Shown here one piece after another: positions 63,963-64,000 of a DNA stretch of 64,000 nucleotides. The position numbers and the translations under genes are program-made. Each line of letters begins with the position of its first letter. Within the stretch, counting starts at the first letter, position 1. The stretch comes from Alteraurantiacibacter buctensis (GTDB lineage Bacteria > Pseudomonadota > Alphaproteobacteria > Sphingomonadales > Sphingomonadaceae), in NCBI RefSeq assembly GCF_009827655.1, contig NZ_WTYV01000001.1, positions 434,001 through 498,000 of the forward strand, in the 5' to 3' direction. The notes below the pieces were generated by a model. That model made no database searches, was not told the DNA's origin, and saw nothing but the letters and a program-made list of their open reading frames with translations.

Positions 63963-64000
63963 ATGCGCCCGATCCTTGCCTTCCTGTCCAGCCTGGTGCT
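63963..64000 (+). CDS. Start of a gene cut by the window edge
   Basis: Twelve codons, MRPILAFLSSLV, with the pattern of a signal peptide or first membrane helix. Nothing more can be said, since the rest lies outside the window. Confidence 0.4.
   Translation, partial: MRPILAFLSSLV

Overview
The window reads as chromosomal DNA of a high-GC alphaproteobacterium, most likely a sphingomonad (Novosphingobium/Erythrobacter-like). The pointers are the large NAD-dependent glutamate dehydrogenase, MmcB, a TonB-dependent receptor of the SusC-less sphingomonad type, and a catabolic cluster built from GMC, CaiB, SnoaL, CmcJ and MFS families. I assigned the taxon from gene families, not from a marker gene, so it is an inference. 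I saw no rRNA, CRISPR array, insertion sequence or prophage.

Layout. 1-13.5 kb is mostly housekeeping: the 5' end of thrS, an alpha/beta hydrolase, a TPR protein, a luciferase-like monooxygenase, the 1,555-residue glutamate dehydrogenase, a rhodocoxin-reductase-like flavoprotein, queG, a two-gene ABC-2 exporter, an exported MsrB and a tandem-PilZ protein. tRNA-Leu(TAA) follows at 13.7 kb.

13.8-40 kb is a dense accessory region that looks catabolic. A leftward block holds a CaiB-type CoA-transferase, a VOC protein and two cobalamin-independent methionine-synthase-like enzymes. Divergent from it is a half-size citrate-synthase/citryl-CoA-lyase-like protein, followed by a low-GC SUFU-domain gene that does not fit its surroundings. 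Next is a rightward operon of GMC oxidoreductase, metallo-hydrolase, P450, metallo-hydrolase and a 3-hydroxyisobutyrate-dehydrogenase-like enzyme, with ATGA couplings. A long leftward run (33.1 to 25.8 kb) holds two serine hydrolases, two SDRs, two SnoaL proteins, a PcaC-like protein and a phytoene-desaturase-like flavoprotein. The region ends with a CmcJ-like protein, two MFS transporters, a third SnoaL protein and a TonB-dependent receptor. Together these would give outer-membrane uptake, inner-membrane uptake, oxidation, hydrolysis, CoA activation and C-C cleavage of an unknown organic compound. No transcription factor lies inside the cluster; two AACGAYCGTT palindromes in front of two of its transcription units may be operator sites.

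40-64 kb returns to core genes: ihfB, a GntR regulator beside a POT peptide transporter, dxs with two coupled genes, zur, an exported msrA, purH, a heparinase-like protein, rpe, a diacylglycerol-kinase-like protein, an M20 amidohydrolase, an acyltransferase, an acetoacetate-decarboxylase-like protein, an arylamine N-acetyltransferase, tRNA-Arg(CCG), a DUF6152 gene divergent from a secreted protein, mmcB, a sterol-desaturase-like hydroxylase overlapping a DUF2141 gene, and a PAS protein. There is no gene-free stretch above about 300 bases; the longest gaps are 37,051-37,359 (TonB-receptor promoter region) and 42,641-42,885 (nothing recognised).
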